From Closterium sp. Naga37s-1 (Eukaryota > Streptophyta > Zygnematophyceae > Desmidiales > Closteriaceae): a DNA stretch of 64,000 nt. The notes below the pieces were generated by a model, which saw only the letters and a program-made list of their open reading frames with translations, was not told where the DNA came from and searched no databases. Below are positions 12,204 to 26,039 of the stretch, piece by piece; the stretch's first letter is position 1; each line of letters starts with the position of its first letter. The DNA is taken from contig CANJKZ010000781.1 of assembly GCA_947471745.1 (NCBI GenBank), forward strand, positions 496,001 to 560,000, in the 5' to 3' direction. The position numbers and the translations under genes were made by a program.

Positions 12204-13408
12204 ATGGCTACCCCCAGTGTCCTTACCTTTGATGCTGAGGGTCGTGCTGTTGACTTTGAGGTCTGGGTCGATGACCTCCAGCTGTTCCTACAGTGCGATA
12301 GGGCAGACGGACTCTCCCTGTTCGATCTCACCTCTGGTGCCTCTCCTGCCCCGCCTGCTACTGCTGACAGCACTGTTCGCTCACAGTGGGCCACACGCGA
12401 TGCTGCTGCCCGTCTTGCTGTGCGTCGCCACTTACCGACCACTGAGCGTGCGCACTTTAGCCAGTACAAGAGTGCTAAGACCTTGTACGACGCTGTAGTT
12501 GCACGCTACTCTTCCCCTGCCACTGCTGCGCTTAGCCGCCTCATGCTGCCGTACCTGTTCCCTGACCTTGCTGCCTTTCCCACAGTCGCTGACCACATTA
12601 CGCACCTTCGCACTAGCGACACTCGCTACCGCGCTGCGCTTCCTGCTGAGTTCTGTGCTAAGAACCCCCCCCCATGTACATCACCCTCTACTACATAGTC
12701 ACCCGGCTCCCTGACTCCCTTTGCTTAGTCAGGGACCACTTCCTCTCAGTTTGCCCCACCACACTCACCGTTGACCTCCTCGAGGAGCGCCTCCTAGCAG
12801 CAGAGAAGAGCAGAGTCGCTGTAGGAGCCTCTCGTGGTGACCCTCGCACCCCCGTCTTTGAGGGGTGTTCCCCCTCCCCCCTCTTGCCCTCTGTTGCTTC
12901 TGCTGCTGCGGCCGACCTCGTTGGTTTCGAGTCGGTCGGCGCTGCGTCTGCCCCTAGCGGGAGACGCCGCACCGGCAAGGGCAAGGGGGGCAAGGGCGTT
13001 GGAGGGGCTGGCGGGGGCGGTGGAGGTGGTGGTGGAGGCAGTGGAGGGGGTGGGGGTGGTGGTGGGAGTGGTGGCGGGGGTGGAGGTGTCGGTGGCAGCA
13101 GTGGAGGCGGAGGAGGCGGCGGCGGTGGCGGAGGGAGCGGAGGCGGCGGAGGTGGCGGAGGCGGCGGAGGTGGCGGAGGCGGCGGAGGCAGCGGTGGAAC
13201 TGGTCGCGGCTCTGCGCAGAGGAGTGGCTCCGGTGGTGGTCCGCGCCAGCAGCAGCAGCGCATTCGTGAGACCCCGTCCCCCCAGCAGCTTCGTGAGTGG
13301 TACGCTGGGCGTCAGCGAGGTGGGGGTACTGGTCCCTGCACCTACGTCCTCCGTACCGGCGACCGCGCTGGTGAGCAGTGCGGGGGCCCGCACTCCACCC
13401 AGCGCTGA
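12204..13408 (+). pseudogene. gag: Nested plus copia gag part
   Basis: Starts MATPSVLTFDAEGRAVDFEV, which is typical of this copia family's gag, with a UBN2-like core. A very Gly-rich tract (GGN codons, about 13000-13200) follows, and then a PSPQQLREWYAGRQ module. No classic zinc knuckle was seen. Part of 11164-16795. Confidence 0.8.
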
Positions 13409-13534
13409 TTCGGCCGCCTGACGGACGCGTGGCGTCACCAGTTCCCTGACTCCACTGAGATCCCTCGCTGGGGAGAGCTGTCTAGGGCGAGGGTTGCTAT
13501 CTTTGATCTTGATTATGATGCTATTCTTGCTGCC

Positions 13535-16474
13535 ATGTATGCTGTGTCTACTAGTGATGAGGGTGACTGTTACATGTGTGTTCCGCCTGACCCGGGCATT
13601 GAGGCTGCTGCTCTAGGTGCTGGTGAGGCTGCTGCTCTAGGTGCTAGTGCGTCTGCTGCCCCAGGTGCTGGTGAGTCTGCTCTCTCAGGTACCACGTCGG
13701 CTCAGGCCTTACACACCTTCACCCTTGACTCGGGTGCTTCCCGCTCCTTCTTTCGAGACCGCACCACGCTTACGCCGCTTAGTCGGCCGGTTGCGGTCTC
13801 CCTGGCGGACCCCTCTGGGGGTCCTGTCCTTGCTAGCTTCTCCACTGTCTTACCGTGTCCGGCAGCCCCCTCTGGCACCCTGTCAGGTCTCTACCTCCCC
13901 TCGTTCTCTACGAACTTGGTGAGTGGTGCTGATCTGCAGGATCGGGGGGTTGACCAGTTCACTCCTGCGAGTCAGCGGGTGACCCACTGCACGTGTGCTC
14001 GGACAGGCCGACACTTGGCCACGTTCACCCGTCGGCCGGGGTCGAGCCTGTACACACTTACCACTGAGTCTCCTCCGGCTGCTGAGTCTAGTCAGGTAGC
14101 TGCGTCGAGTCAAGTGTTTGCTGCAGCGTCCAGGTCTGGTCCTGAGTCTGCTCCCTGCTCGTGTCGTCTCCTGTCCCACCAGACTCTCCTTTGGCACCAC
14201 CGCCTTGATCACCCCTCCCTGCCTCGTCTCCGAGGCATGGCCTCCCGTGTCCTAGTCTCTGGTCTCCCCCGGTCTCTCCCTCCCCTACCTCCGGGGCCTG
14301 CCCCTACCTGCGTCCCCTGCGTCGAGGGGCGACAGCGCGCCGCCCCTCATTCTCCGAGTTTCCTCTGACAGAGGCTCCGCTGCAGACTCTTCACATGGAC
14401 GTGTGGGGCCCCGCCCGCGTCCGTGGCCAGGGGCACGAGCGTTACTTCCTGTTGGTGGTTGACGACTACTCGCGTTACACCACAGTCTTCCCCTTGCGCA
14501 GCAAGGGTGACGTCACTGAGGTGTTGATCGACTGGATCCGCGCATCTCGTCTCCAGTTCAGAGAGCGTTTCGGCTCGGACTTTCCTGTTCTGCGTCTGCA
14601 CTCTGACAGAGGCGGGGAGTTTTCCTCTGCCCGTCTGGGAGCCTTTTGTCGAGCACAGGGCATCCGCCAGACCTTCACGCTTCCGGCCTCTCCACAGCAA
14701 AATGGGATTGCTGAGCGCCGCATTGGCATGGTCATGGACGTCGCTCGTACGTCCATGATCCATGCGGCTGCCCCCCATTTTCTGTGGCCGTTTGCGGTTC
14801 AGTACGCAGCGCATCAGCTCAACCTTCAGCCCCGGGTCTCCTTGCCAGAGACCTCCCCCACCTTGCGGTGGACGGGGAAGGTTGGCGATGCGTCTGCGTT
14901 TCGGGTCTGGGGATCTCGGGCGTTTGTCCGCGACTTGTCTGCGGACAAGCTGTCCCCCCGTGCTGTTCCCTACGTCTTCCTGGAAGTCCACAGGCACCTA
15001 CGTCGACGAGGTTCCCCCACCTGGGGCGAACATCGTCAGTGGCATGTGGATTTTCAGGGTGAAGCGGCCACCAGGTTCTCCACCTGTCTTCAAGGCACGT
15101 TACGTGGCTCGAGGCTTCAGTCAGCGGCAGGGAGTTGACTACTTTCAGACCTTCTCTCCCACCCCGAAGATGACCACTCTTCGGGTGCTGCTGCACATAG
15201 CCGCTCAGCGTGACTACGAGCTTCACTCTCTTGACTTCAGCACAGCTTTTCTGCAGGGCAGCCTTCACGAGGAGATCTGGCTGCGCCGCCCACCTGGCTT
15301 CACTGGGTCGTTTCCTCCTGGTACCCAGTGGAGCCTCCGGCGGCCAGTCTACGGTCTCCGCCAGGCGCCCCGTGAGTGGCACGACACACTGAGGACTACA
15401 CTTGCGGCTCTTGGGTTTGCTCCTTCTACAGCCAACCCGTCGCTGTTTCTGTGCACCGACACCTCTTTGCCGCCGTTCTACATCCTCGTGTACGTCGACG
15501 ACTTGGTCTTTGCCACTGCTGACACTGCTGGACTCGCCCACGTGAAGTCCGAGCTGCAGAAGAGACACACGTGCACAGACCTGGGTGAACTACGCAGCTA
15601 CCTTGGCTTGCAGATCACCCGGGACAGAGCACAGCGCACCATTACCCTGACTCAGTCACACATGGTGCAGCAGGTCCTTCAGCGCTTCGACTTCACGTAC
15701 TCCTCGCCTCAGGCCACTCCTCTGTCTACTCGCCACTCGCTCTCAGCTCTGCCTTCGGATGAGTCCGTAGAGCCGAGTGGCCCGTACCCAGAGCTTGTTG
15801 GCTGCCTCATGTACCTGATGACCTGCACACGACCTGACCTTGCATACCCTCTTAGCATCTTGGCACGCTATGTTGCTCCTGGTAGACACCGACCAGAGCA
15901 CATGGCTGCAGCGAAGAGGGTGTTGCGCTACTTGTGCAGTACGTCGGGCATGGGGCTAGTGCTTGGAGGGCGACGTCGAGTGGTCCTCACAGGTCACGCA
16001 GACGCTTCTTGGGCTGACGACCAGGCTACTCAGCGGTCGTCACAGGGTTACACCTTCAGCCTTGGCTCCGGCTCTGTTTCGTGGCGGTCTACCCGCTCGT
16101 CTTCTGTTCTCGGCTGCAGCTGTGAGGCTGAGATCTACGCGGGGGCCATGGCTGCACAGGAGCTACGCTGGCTCACCTACCTGCTGACTGACCTAGGAGA
16201 GCCGCCTCGTTCTCCTCCAGTTCTGTACGTAGACAACAAGGCCATGCTGGCCTTGTGTCGGGAGCACAGACTGGAGCACAGAACGAAGCACATTGCTCTT
16301 CGCTACTTCCTTGCTCGTGAGCTGCAGCAGCGTGGTCAGCTGCGCCTTGCTTACGTGGCCTCTGAGGCCAACACTGCTGATATCTTTACCAAGGCACTTC
16401 AGCCTTGTGATCATCAGCGCTTCTGTACGATGCTAGGTCTTGTGCCTACTTGGCCTCAGTTGCTCACTTCTTGA
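13535..16474 (+). pseudogene. pol: Nested plus copia pol part
   Basis: Protease motif LDSGASRSFF (about 13725), GAG-pre-integrase with LLWHHRLDHPS (about 14190), integrase with DVWGPARVRG and HSDRGGEFSS (14395-14900), RT with YILVYVDDLVFA (about 15480) and SRRP-type core, and RNase H with SCEAEIYAGAMAAQELRWL (about 16120) ending at 16474. Part of 11164-16795. Confidence 0.85.
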
Positions 16475-16670
16475 CCTTGCTTGTACTGTGATCTTTCTAT
16501 ACCTGCACTTGCCTGTTTACCTTTATATATGATCTTGCATGTGAACTGGCCTTTTGGCCTTGCTCTTGTGCTCGGATTGTGTGGTGACGTTGTGATCCAC
16601 CCTGAGCTTGCTTTGCTTTGCTTGACTGGTCTTGTGACCTCTTGTTTCCCCCACTTTGCCTATGGGGATG

Positions 16671-16795
16671 TGTCAAACTTATATGCTATAGTCTGTGTAG
16701 GCTGTAGTGGGGTAGACTATATGGGGTACAACACTTTTAGGTTTTCCTACTTGTACCCACCTGTTTGCTAGTTCATTCATTCCTCATTCTTCACA
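16671..16795 (+). repeat. 3' LTR (125 bp)
   Basis: Preceded by the purine tract and followed by the AACTA target copy, after which the outer element's protease coding resumes. Confidence 0.95.
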
Positions 16796-16800
16796 AACTA

Positions 16801-19800
16801 ACGTCATCCTACAAATTTCAAAAGTTTTGATTGCAGAAGGATTCGTCTACAACCTATTGAGCGTCAGTCAGCTGATGGCGAAGGGAATCCATCTCGAAGC
16901 CGATAGCACCACGCAAGAGTTCAAGCTGTATAACGGAAGGGGTGGACTTTACATCGGGAAGGTAGTGCTGAAGAACAACGTCTTTGTTCTCGACTTCGTT
17001 CCAGATCAAGGCACCGTCGACAGCGACGGAATCGTCAACTTCACCTCTTGGACACACCCGCCATATCTCGACCCCGACTTCAGTCCCGGAGGCTTCTGGT
17101 ACTCGCACATTATACCTGAAGTAGCATGGACGAGAGCATTAGCAACAATCCAGCAGACACCATGAGAAGAGACAACAACAACAGAAGCAGAGACAACACC
17201 GGCAATAACAGAGACAACAACGGCAGCAGCAGAGACAACACCGGCAGTAGCAGAGACAACAACGGCAGCAGCAGAGACAACACTGGCAGCAGCAGAGACA
17301 ACAACGGCAGTAGTAGAGACAACACCAGCAACATCAGCGACAACACTGACTACGACACCAATCGCGGGTCCTTCAACAGCACCAATCTTCAATGACGACA
17401 CTCCGCCGACTCCTATGCAACAGCTGACTCCAACTCCACGCAAATTCCACAGAAGCGCCAATTTCACCGAAGGCTTTTACTCCAACTCCGACTTGTACAA
17501 GCGTTCACCCGGACATCGCGCCAGCGAATCAATCTGGCACGCAAGGATGGGACACTCGAGCAACACAACGTTAAACAACATGATAAGGGCGGGAGTACTT
17601 GACAAGGACTCCCTACTTTTACATGACGGTAGAGAACTTCAATGAGTCTGCGGAACAAGTTTTACCTGCCCTGAAGCCGACCTACCTCATCAGCCGTTCG
17701 TCTCTCACCACAACCCGAGCGCACCAGCATACACCCCATTGGAGAAAGTGTACAGCGACATACTGTACAATCGCGAAAGCGGACAAGGGGCATACAACTA
17801 CGTAATCACGTTCATCGACGCCGCCACACAATACATCTGGCACTTCAACCTCCCGAGTCACGACATGGCCTTCGAAGCCTTCGTCGCTTGGCTTCCCGCA
17901 GCAGAACGGGAATCAAGAGTGAAGTTGAAAAGCTTCCAGTCAAGCTTCCAGTCAAGCGACTCAAAGGGCATCAAGCGACTCATCTCCCTTCCCTACGCCC
18001 ATCAACAGCAAGGCGTGGCAGAAAGAATGAACAGGACCCTCCAGAATACCATGCGCAAGCTGCTACGTGGTATGCGGCTACCCAACCACCAGTGGCCCGA
18101 GGCGATGGACCACGCTGTAATAAGACCAGCTGCTCTCGTCATCATCACTCCCGAACAACGCATCACTGCATCTGCTGTGGACAGTAAAATTGGGTAGCAC
18201 AAAAATGTTACGACTGTTCGGCTGCATGGTACAATACCGACCCCCAGCTGCACGAGCCGGCCGATTCTCCCAACGCGCATAGTGGGGACTACACCTGGGC
18301 ATCGAAAAACACTACAACGCATGGAAGATTTTTTACGTCCACACAAAGGAAACAGTAGAAGCATGTGATGTAATTTTCTACGAGCGACTCGCCCTTCAGA
18401 CGTACCTGCACAACTTGGAAGCCCAACGAGACGTCACAGGAGGATTCCGTGGTGACCGAGCCTTCACTTCGACAGCAGATGAGGCTGACTGGGAGGAGCA
18501 GAACGTGGACAGAGCATCGGAAGAAGCCGGACCTCTTTCTTACTGTTCAGTTGACGTACCAATGGACGACGACAACCCTCGCGAAAGCATCAACGCCGAA
18601 GTCTACTACGACTTTGCCGACAATGGTTACGTTATACCCCAGCCAGTCGACACCAACGTTTCAAAACGCATAGGCCTAAATTTCTTACCTTATCCAAAAG
18701 CAGGAGACGAAGCATTCTATCCCGAGAACACAACTCTCCCTCGCTACACACAGAGTGGGCTGCAGATACTGGGACTCGTCACCGCCGTCCACGGAGCACC
18801 ACCACCTAAGGAGCCTGCCACAGTTTAGCAGGCTCTGGGGCGGGAGCACAGGGAAAAATGGCGCGAAGCCATGGACACAGAGTTAAAGGCGCTGGAAGAA
18901 CGCAACACCTGGAAAGTCGTACCTATCGGAGTGGCACGCAACAAAACCATTCTCACGGGAAAATGGGTCTTCCGCGTGAAGACAAAAGCTGACGGAACGA
19001 TTGACAAGTTTAAGGCACGCTGGGTCGTACGCGACTTCGACCAAGAGCATGGGCGAGACTTCACCGAAACCTTCGCACCGGTTAGCCGACACACCTCCCT
19101 CCGAATTCTCCTCGCAATAGCCGCCATGAAGCGGAAGAAGCTCCAACAAATCGACGTTCGCCAACGCTTTTCTCTATGCTCCCGTCGACGCTGAGATCTT
19201 CGTCGAGGAACTGCACGGCTCTAACGCAGACCCTAACCAAGTCTGTCAATTGCTAAAGTCCTTATACGGCATCAAGCAAGCTCCAAGACTGTGGCAGCAG
19301 TACCTACACGCCCGACTGATTTGCATCGGATTTCGTCAACTGCCGCACGACCAAGGAATGTACCGACTCACTAAAGGCGCTGACTACATCCTGCTCATCG
19401 TCTACGTAGACGAACTACTCTACATAGGCTCCACTGACGGCATAACAACCTGGTTTGAAGGGGAGCTGCAGCGGGACCTCATGCTCACCGTCTCGTCTAT
19501 CGTGACACAGTACTTGGGACTCAACATACAAGACGGGGAAAACGCAATCTACCTCAGCGCCGCAAAATATGCCGACACCATCACCAAGCGTTTCGGACTC
19601 ACTCCAATCGCCATCACCACGCCATACCGCTACACCGACGGAAGTCGCAAGTAAAACTCCGCTTTGCTCAAACCCGCCGGCATTTGCGACTACCAACGAA
19701 AGCTTGGTTGTCTACTCTTCGGAGCTGTTACCTGCCGACCGGATCTATCATACTCAGCAATCCAACTCGCCACCTACCTCAAGAAACCTGAAGCGGATCG

Positions 19801-20170
19801 TATGGCGGAACTCGATCGCGCACTTTACTATCTCGTCAGCACCCCGAAAATCGGCCTAACCTACCACAAAACCGGAATTACGACGCCCAAGCTAATCGGC
19901 TACGTGGATGCTGACCACGCCGGCGACTCCGACAATAGGCGATCACGCACTAGCTTCATCTACCGACTCGAGCCCATCGGCCCCATCTCGTGGCATTCGA
20001 GCAAGCAAGAGCTAATTGCTCTCTCCTCAGCCGAAGCAGAATATATCGCACTCTGCTCAGCCACCAAGAAAGGGTTGTACCTCCGCGAACTACTGGAAGA
20101 AGTGAAGCTGGCTCAGTTACCCAACCTTTCTCTGTTCTGCGACAACCAATCAGCAATCCGCATAGCGAAC
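16801..20170 (+). pseudogene. pol: Outer copia pol part
   Basis: This continues the outer element after the 11164-16795 insertion: protease/pre-integrase (VYNLLSVSQLMAKGI-like, about 16840), a minisatellite-coded Asn/Ser-rich spacer (21-bp units, 17165-17345), GAG-pre-integrase (about 17500), integrase (about 17750-18200), RT (about 18870-19640) and RNase H (19664-20170). The last RNase H piece lies beyond the second insertion, at 27444-27640. Broken. Confidence 0.8.
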
Positions 20171-20301
20171 TGTTGAGAGTAAAGGGAAAAAGGTGGTTGC
20201 ACTATCGAGAAAGTTGGGTACAAGTAACAAAAAACTATACCCTACATTAGCTACCCCACTAAAGCCTACATTCTATTATGACATAGGCATATAAATTGAC
20301 A
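20171..20301 (-). repeat. 3' LTR (131 bp) of minus copia
   Basis: Pairs with 27308-27438. Ends TG/CA in the minus orientation, and abuts the CGAAC target copy at 20166-20170. Confidence 0.93.
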
Positions 20302-20581
20302 CACCTCCATAGGCAAAGTGGGGGAGAGTAAGGGGTCACAAGACCAGTCAAGAGAAGCAAAGCAAGCGCAGGGTGGATCACAACGTCACCACACACACTG
20401 AGCACAAGCAAAGGGCCACAAGGCCAGTTCACATGTAGAGGTATATATGCAACAACAACAGTACAGTGATCTCTACTTAGCAGAGCAAGCATGCAGGTAT
20501 ATATATAGATCACAGTACAAGCAAAGTCTATAGCAAGGGAGGAAAAGTGGGCAAAAGGCCTAACAAAGAGCAGAAACACTG

Positions 20582-23500
20582 ATGATCACCAAACGGAAGT
20601 GCCTTGGTGAATATATCAGCAGTGTTGGCCTGAGTGGTCACGTGTGCAAGACGAAGCTGACCACGCTGCTGCAACTCTCAAGCCAAGAAGTAACGCAGAG
20701 CGATGTGCTTCGTTCTATGCTCCAGTCTGTGCTCCCGACACAAGGCAATGCCGACGTACAGCACTGGAGGAGAACGAGGCCGCTCTCCCAAGTCGGTCAG
20801 GAGGTAGGTGAGCCAGCGTAACTCCTGTGCAGCCATGGCTGTGGCATAGATCTCAGCCTCACAACTGGAGCTGAGAACTGAAGACGAGCGTGTGGAACGC
20901 CAAGAAACTGAACCAGAGCCAAGGCTGTAGGTGTAACCCTGTGACGACCGCTGCGTAGCCTGGTCGTCAACCCAAGAAGCGTCCGAGTGACCAGTGAGGA
21001 CAACGTCGCCCCGTCCTCCAAGCACGAGCCCCATGCCCGATGTACTGCACAAGTAGCGCAGTACCCTCTTAGCAGCATCCATGTGCACCTTTCGGTGCCG
21101 ACCAGGAGCCACGTAGCGAGCCAGAAGGCCAAGAGGGTACGCGAGGTCAGGACGAGTGCAAGTCATCAGGTACATGAGGCAGCCAACTAGCTCTGGGTAA
21201 GGACCACTCGGCTCTACGGACTCGTCCGAAGGTGGAGCTGAGAGCGAGTTACCTGTAGCCAGAGGAGTGGCCTGTGCCGAGGACCAGTTGAAGCGGAAGC
21301 GCTGAAGGACCTGCTGCACCATGTGTGACTGAGTCAGGGTGATGGTGCGGCGTGCTCTGTCCCGGGTGATCTGCAAGCCAAGGTAACTACGCAGCTCACC
21401 CAGGTCTGTGCACGTGTGTCTCTTCTGCTGCTCCGACTTCACCAGGGCGAGAGCCTCAGTGTCAGCAGTGGCAAAGACCAAGTCGTCGACGTACACGAGG
21501 ATGTAGAACGGCAGCAGCGAAGTGTCGGTGCACAGAAACAGCGACGGGTCAGCAGTCGACGGAGCAAACCCAAGAGCCGCAAGTGTCATCCTCAGTGTGT
21601 CGTGCCACTCACGTGGCGCCTGGCGAAGACCGTAGATCGGCCGCCGGAGGCTCCACTGGGTACCAGGAGGGAACGACCCAGTGAAGCCAGGCGGGCGGCG
21701 CAGCCAGATCTCCTCGTGCAGGCTGCCCTGCAAGAAAGCTGTGCTGAAGTCAAGAGAGTGAAGCTCGTAGTCACGCTGAGCGGCAACGTGCAGCAGCACC
21801 CAAAGAGTGGTCATCTTCGGGGTGGGGGAGAAGTTCTGGAAGAAGTCAACTCCCTCTCGCTGACTGAAACCTCGAGCAACGTAACGAGCCTTGAAGACAG
21901 GCGGAGAACCTGGCGGCCGCTTCACCCTGAAAATCCACATGCCACTGACGATGTTCGCCCCAGGAGGGGGAACCTCGTCGACGTACGTGTCTGTGGACTT
22001 CCAGGATGCCATCTCTGCGTCCATGGCTGTCTGCCACTGAGAGGAGTACTCACCCGCGATCGCCTCAGCGTAAGAGCGCGGGGTTGGGATGTCTGGAGCA
22101 TCCGGGTCTCCCTCAGAGGCAAGCAGCATGGACACGAGATGGGGCGCAGCGGCTGCAAGACACTCAAGGTCCTCCTGCCTGTCCTCAAGGACGTCCGTGC
22201 CAAGAGCACACTCACCCCCGACGGATGGAGGACAGACAGACTCAGACTCAGCAACAAGACTGGCGGCGTAGTATAGACGACAGGCAGCAGCAAAGTCAAC
22301 AAGCTCAGCGACTAAGGCAGACGCAGCAGTAGACTCAAACGACGGGTCAGTGACAACTGTGGCTAGTAGACGCGTAATAGTAGGGTGAGCAGCACGAGCG
22401 CGGTCAGACTCAGGCTCAAGAACGGTAGGCAGAGAAGACGTAGGAGGGGACGGCAGGGGAACACTCTGCGGAGGAGAGGAAGGACGACGGACTACAAGGT
22501 GGGTGCCGGGGACAGCCGGCTGACACGAACGAGGAACACGACGACCGGAACGACCAGAACGGACAGGCGAGACAGGACGCGACGCAGGCTCACGACGCTC
22601 AGTAAGACCCCCTGTCTGCTGAGTGTAAGGAGAAGGAGCAGGCAGCGGTGAGCCAGGCTGTAACGGAAGACCAGTAGACGAAGGGAGACTAAGAACCTCG
22701 CGAAGCATAGAGTCAGACGGTGGCTGAGACGACGGAGACGGTGGAGCAAAGAACAGGCGCTGCTGTGCAGTGCCACCAGCACCAGCAGCTCCAGCACCCC
22801 CAGCAGCCCCAGCGCGTCCAGCAGCTCCAGAACCCTCACCTCCAGCTCCTCTAGGACCAGCTCCACCAGCAGCAGCACCCCCAGAACCGGCACCTCCAGT
22901 CCAAGGGTCTCCAGCCTCAGTGTCTCCAGCAGCAGCACCCTTAGGCTCAGCACCTCCAGCCCCAGCAGCTCCAGTACCTCCAGTACGAGCACCTCCGGGA
23001 CCACACCACTCCCAGCTCCAGTGACGTCAGCAGAAGTACCTCCAGCGGCAGAGCCCCGAGCTCTAGAAGTGCGACCCTGACGCGACCGTACCAGTCGTGC
23101 AGCTGCTGTGAGGTGAGAGGCACATGCGGACGAAGGCGGTTACTCCAAGGAGACCGCGCAACAGCAGACACAGAACCCTCAGTGCCAGCACGCGCAGCAG
23201 CTCCAGAACCTCCAGCGCCAGCACCCTCAGCAGCTCTAGAACCTCTAGCTCCAGCACCCTCAGCAGCTCCTGAACCTCCAGCAGAAACAACTCCAATAGC
23301 AGAGTCACCAACTCCAGCGCCTCCCGCAGCAGGGCCCCTAGCTCCAGCAGTGCGACCCTGACGGCCAATGTACCACTCACGCAGCTGCTGTGGGGAGAGA
23401 GGGAGTCGAGGACGAGAGTGCAGCGGCGAGGTACCAGCGGAGCGACTACAGAGACGGCCGCTCCAAGGAGACTGCTCACCAGACGCCTCAGCGCCCCCAG

Positions 23501-25574
23501 GTGCAGCACCCCCAGACTCAGTACCCCCAGGCTCAGCACCCCCAGACTCCTCACGCCCAGGCTCAGCACCTCCAGTCTCCGCACCCCCAGGCTCCGCACC
23601 TCCAAGCTCCGCACCCCCAGGCTCAGCACCCCCAGGCTCCGCACCCCCAGCAGGACCTGAGTCACCAGTGACCTCAACCGGCGCATTCAAGGGAGGAGGG
23701 TCTACCTGAGACACACCTGAAGGAGCAAGACCGGGAGCGGGGAGGGGGTCAATCTGGGGAGCACCTGGAGCGAGGAAAAGTGGCGGGGGGGGGAGAGGGG
23801 CAGTGCGGTAGGGGAAGAGACGGTAAAAGGGAACCGACTCGTCGAACGTGACGTCCTGAGAGGGGAAGACACGCGAGGTGGGGTGGTAAAACTGCCAACC
23901 AGGCGCGTCAAGGACAAAGCCAAGGAAGACACAGGGAACAGCGCGGGCGGAGAGCTTGTCCGCAGTGGTATCGCGGACAAAGGCACGAGCACCCCAAACC
24001 CGGAAACGCGACGCATCACCAACCTTCCCCGTCTACAGCAGTGTGGGCGAGGTCTCCGGCAAGGAGACACGGGGCCAGAGGTTGAGCTGATGCGCGTCGT
24101 ACCGGACCGCAAACGGCCACAGAAAATGGGGGGCAGCCGCATGGATCATGGAGGTACAAGCGACCTCCATGACTAAGCCAATGCGACGCTCAGCAACCCC
24201 ATTCTGCTGCGGAGAGGCCGGAAGCGTGAACGTCTGGCGGATGCCGTGCTCCGCACAGAAGGCTGCCAAGAGGTCGGAGGAAAACTCCCCACCTCTATCA
24301 GAGTGCAGACGCAGGACGGGAAACTCCGTCCCGAACCGCTCGCGGAGCTGGAGACGAGCAGCGCGGATCCAAGGGATCAAAACATCAGGGACCTCACCCT
24401 TGGTGTGCAAGGGGAAGACCGTGGTGTAACGCGTGTAGTCGTCGACGACCAGCAGGAAGTACCGCTCGTGGCCCTGTCCACGGACGCGGACTGGGCCCCA
24501 CACGTCCATGTGGAGAGTCTGCAGGGGAGCCTCTGTGGGAGGGAACGAGGAGGAGTGAGGAGCGGCGCGCTGCCGCCCCTCGACACAGGGAAGACAGGGA
24601 GGAGCAGGCGAGGGTGGGAGGGGAGGTAGAACCCTGGGAAGACCAGAGACAAGGACACGGCGGTGCATGCTACAAAGGCGCTGCACTGAGGGGTGACCAA
24701 GGCGGTGGTGCCAAAGGAGGGTCTGGTGCGACAAAGCGCGACACGAGCAGGGGGCCGACAACTGACCTGGCGCAGACGCAGACGCAGCGACCTGAGGGGA
24801 CACAGTAGTCAGTGTGTACAAACTCAAGCCAGGCGCACGGGTAAACGTGGCCAGGTGCCGGCCCGTCCGGGAGCACGTACAGTGGGTCACGCGCTGACCT
24901 CCAGGAGTAAACTGGTCAACCCACTGGTCCTGGAGGTCAGCACCACTCACCAAGTTCGTAGAGAACGAGGGGAGGTGAAGACCTGACAGGGAGCCAGATG
25001 GGACCGCCGGATACGGCAGGACCGTGGAGGAGTGCGCAAGGACTGGACCCCCAGAGGGGTCTGCCAGGGAGACTGGAACCGGCCGGCTGAGCCGCGTGAG
25101 GGTGGTGCTGTCGCAAAAGAAGGAGCGGGAAGCACCTGAGTCAAGTGTGAAGGTGTACAAGGCCTCAACAGGCGCAGTACCAGAGAGAGCAGACTCACCA
25201 GCACCTGGAGCAGCAGCCTCACCAGCACCCAGAGCAGGAGACGCACTAGCACCTAGAGCAGCAGCCTCACCAGCACCGAGAGCAGCAGGCTCTATACCTG
25301 GGTCAGGCGGTACGCATAGGTAACAGGCACGGTGAGCACTAGTAGGCAATGCATACATGGCAGTGAGAATAGCATCATAGTCAAGAGCATATATATCTAC
25401 CCTCTGCCCAAGCAGCTCCACCCAGTCAGGGAGCTCAGCCTCGTCGCCAAACTCGGTACGCCAGGCGTCGCTCAGACGGGCAAAGCAGCGGGACTGGGCG
25501 TGACTAAGCGTCCCGCAAGGCTGACCCGTCCGATCACCTGTGCGAATGACGTACGGGCAGCGAACGATACTCAA
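20582..25574 (-). pseudogene. pol: Minus copia pol part
   Basis: From high to low coordinate: CPYVIRTGDRTGQPCG zinc-site-like segment, protease LDSGASRSFF, LLWHHRLGHPS pre-integrase, and integrase with DVWGPVRVRG and HSDRGGEFSS (25574-24033). Then comes a linker of Ala/Gly/Pro-rich repeats with QLREWY modules (23714-22750). RT with YILVYVDDLVFA and RNase H with SCEAEIYATAMAAQELRWL lie in one frame of about 676 residues (22708-20678). Close relative of the 11164-16795 element. Confidence 0.85.
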
Positions 25575-26039
25575 AGACCCTCTAATCTGAGCGTACGACT
25601 CGTGAAGCTGCTAGGACATAAGTGTCTCGCGTGGACGCCGCTGGAGCTGCAGCTGGTCACTGCCAGATGCTCCCAACTAACCAGCTCCAGGGCGACAGCT
25701 ACGACGGCTACCACCACAACCCCAACTAGCGCACCACTCACGAAGCTGCTGGGGCGTGAGAGACTCGCACGGACATCGCTGGAGCTGCATCTGGCCACCG
25801 CCAATAGCAGCAGTAGCAGTAGCAGCCTAGCAGGAGTAACAGAAGTAGCAGCAGTAGCAGCGCGAGCAGGACAGGCGCGGCAAGCAGGCAGGCAGGCAGG
25901 CAGACAGGCAGACAGGCAGGCAGATAGGCAGGCTGGCAGGCAGGCAGATGGCGCGGCAGCGCGCTAACAAGGCAGGTGCTCACCAGTGGCGGGAAGAGCA
26001 GGCGCTCGCCGGGCGAGCAGGGCCGGCGCTCGGCGGGCG

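Larger units (their letters stand above)
11164..16795 (+). mobile_element. Young Ty1/copia element nested in the outer copia
   Basis: LTRs of only 125 bp (11164-11288 and 16671-16795) start TGTCAAAC and end TTCACA, and differ at one position. The target duplication AACTA is at 11159-11163 and 16796-16800. A primer-binding site (TGGTATAGAGCAGG, 11289) and a purine tract (TATGGGGATG, 16661-16670) are in place. Parts: repeat-rich leader (11340-12180), gag (12204-13408) and pol (13535-16474) with protease, integrase, RT and RNase H. Structure is complete end to end. The coding part is broken, about four breaks by eye. One LTR mismatch marks a recent insertion. Confidence 0.93.

Noticed and set aside
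12691-13263. Poly-proline open frame on the minus strand
   Set aside because: Antisense of the Gly-rich tract of a copia gag.
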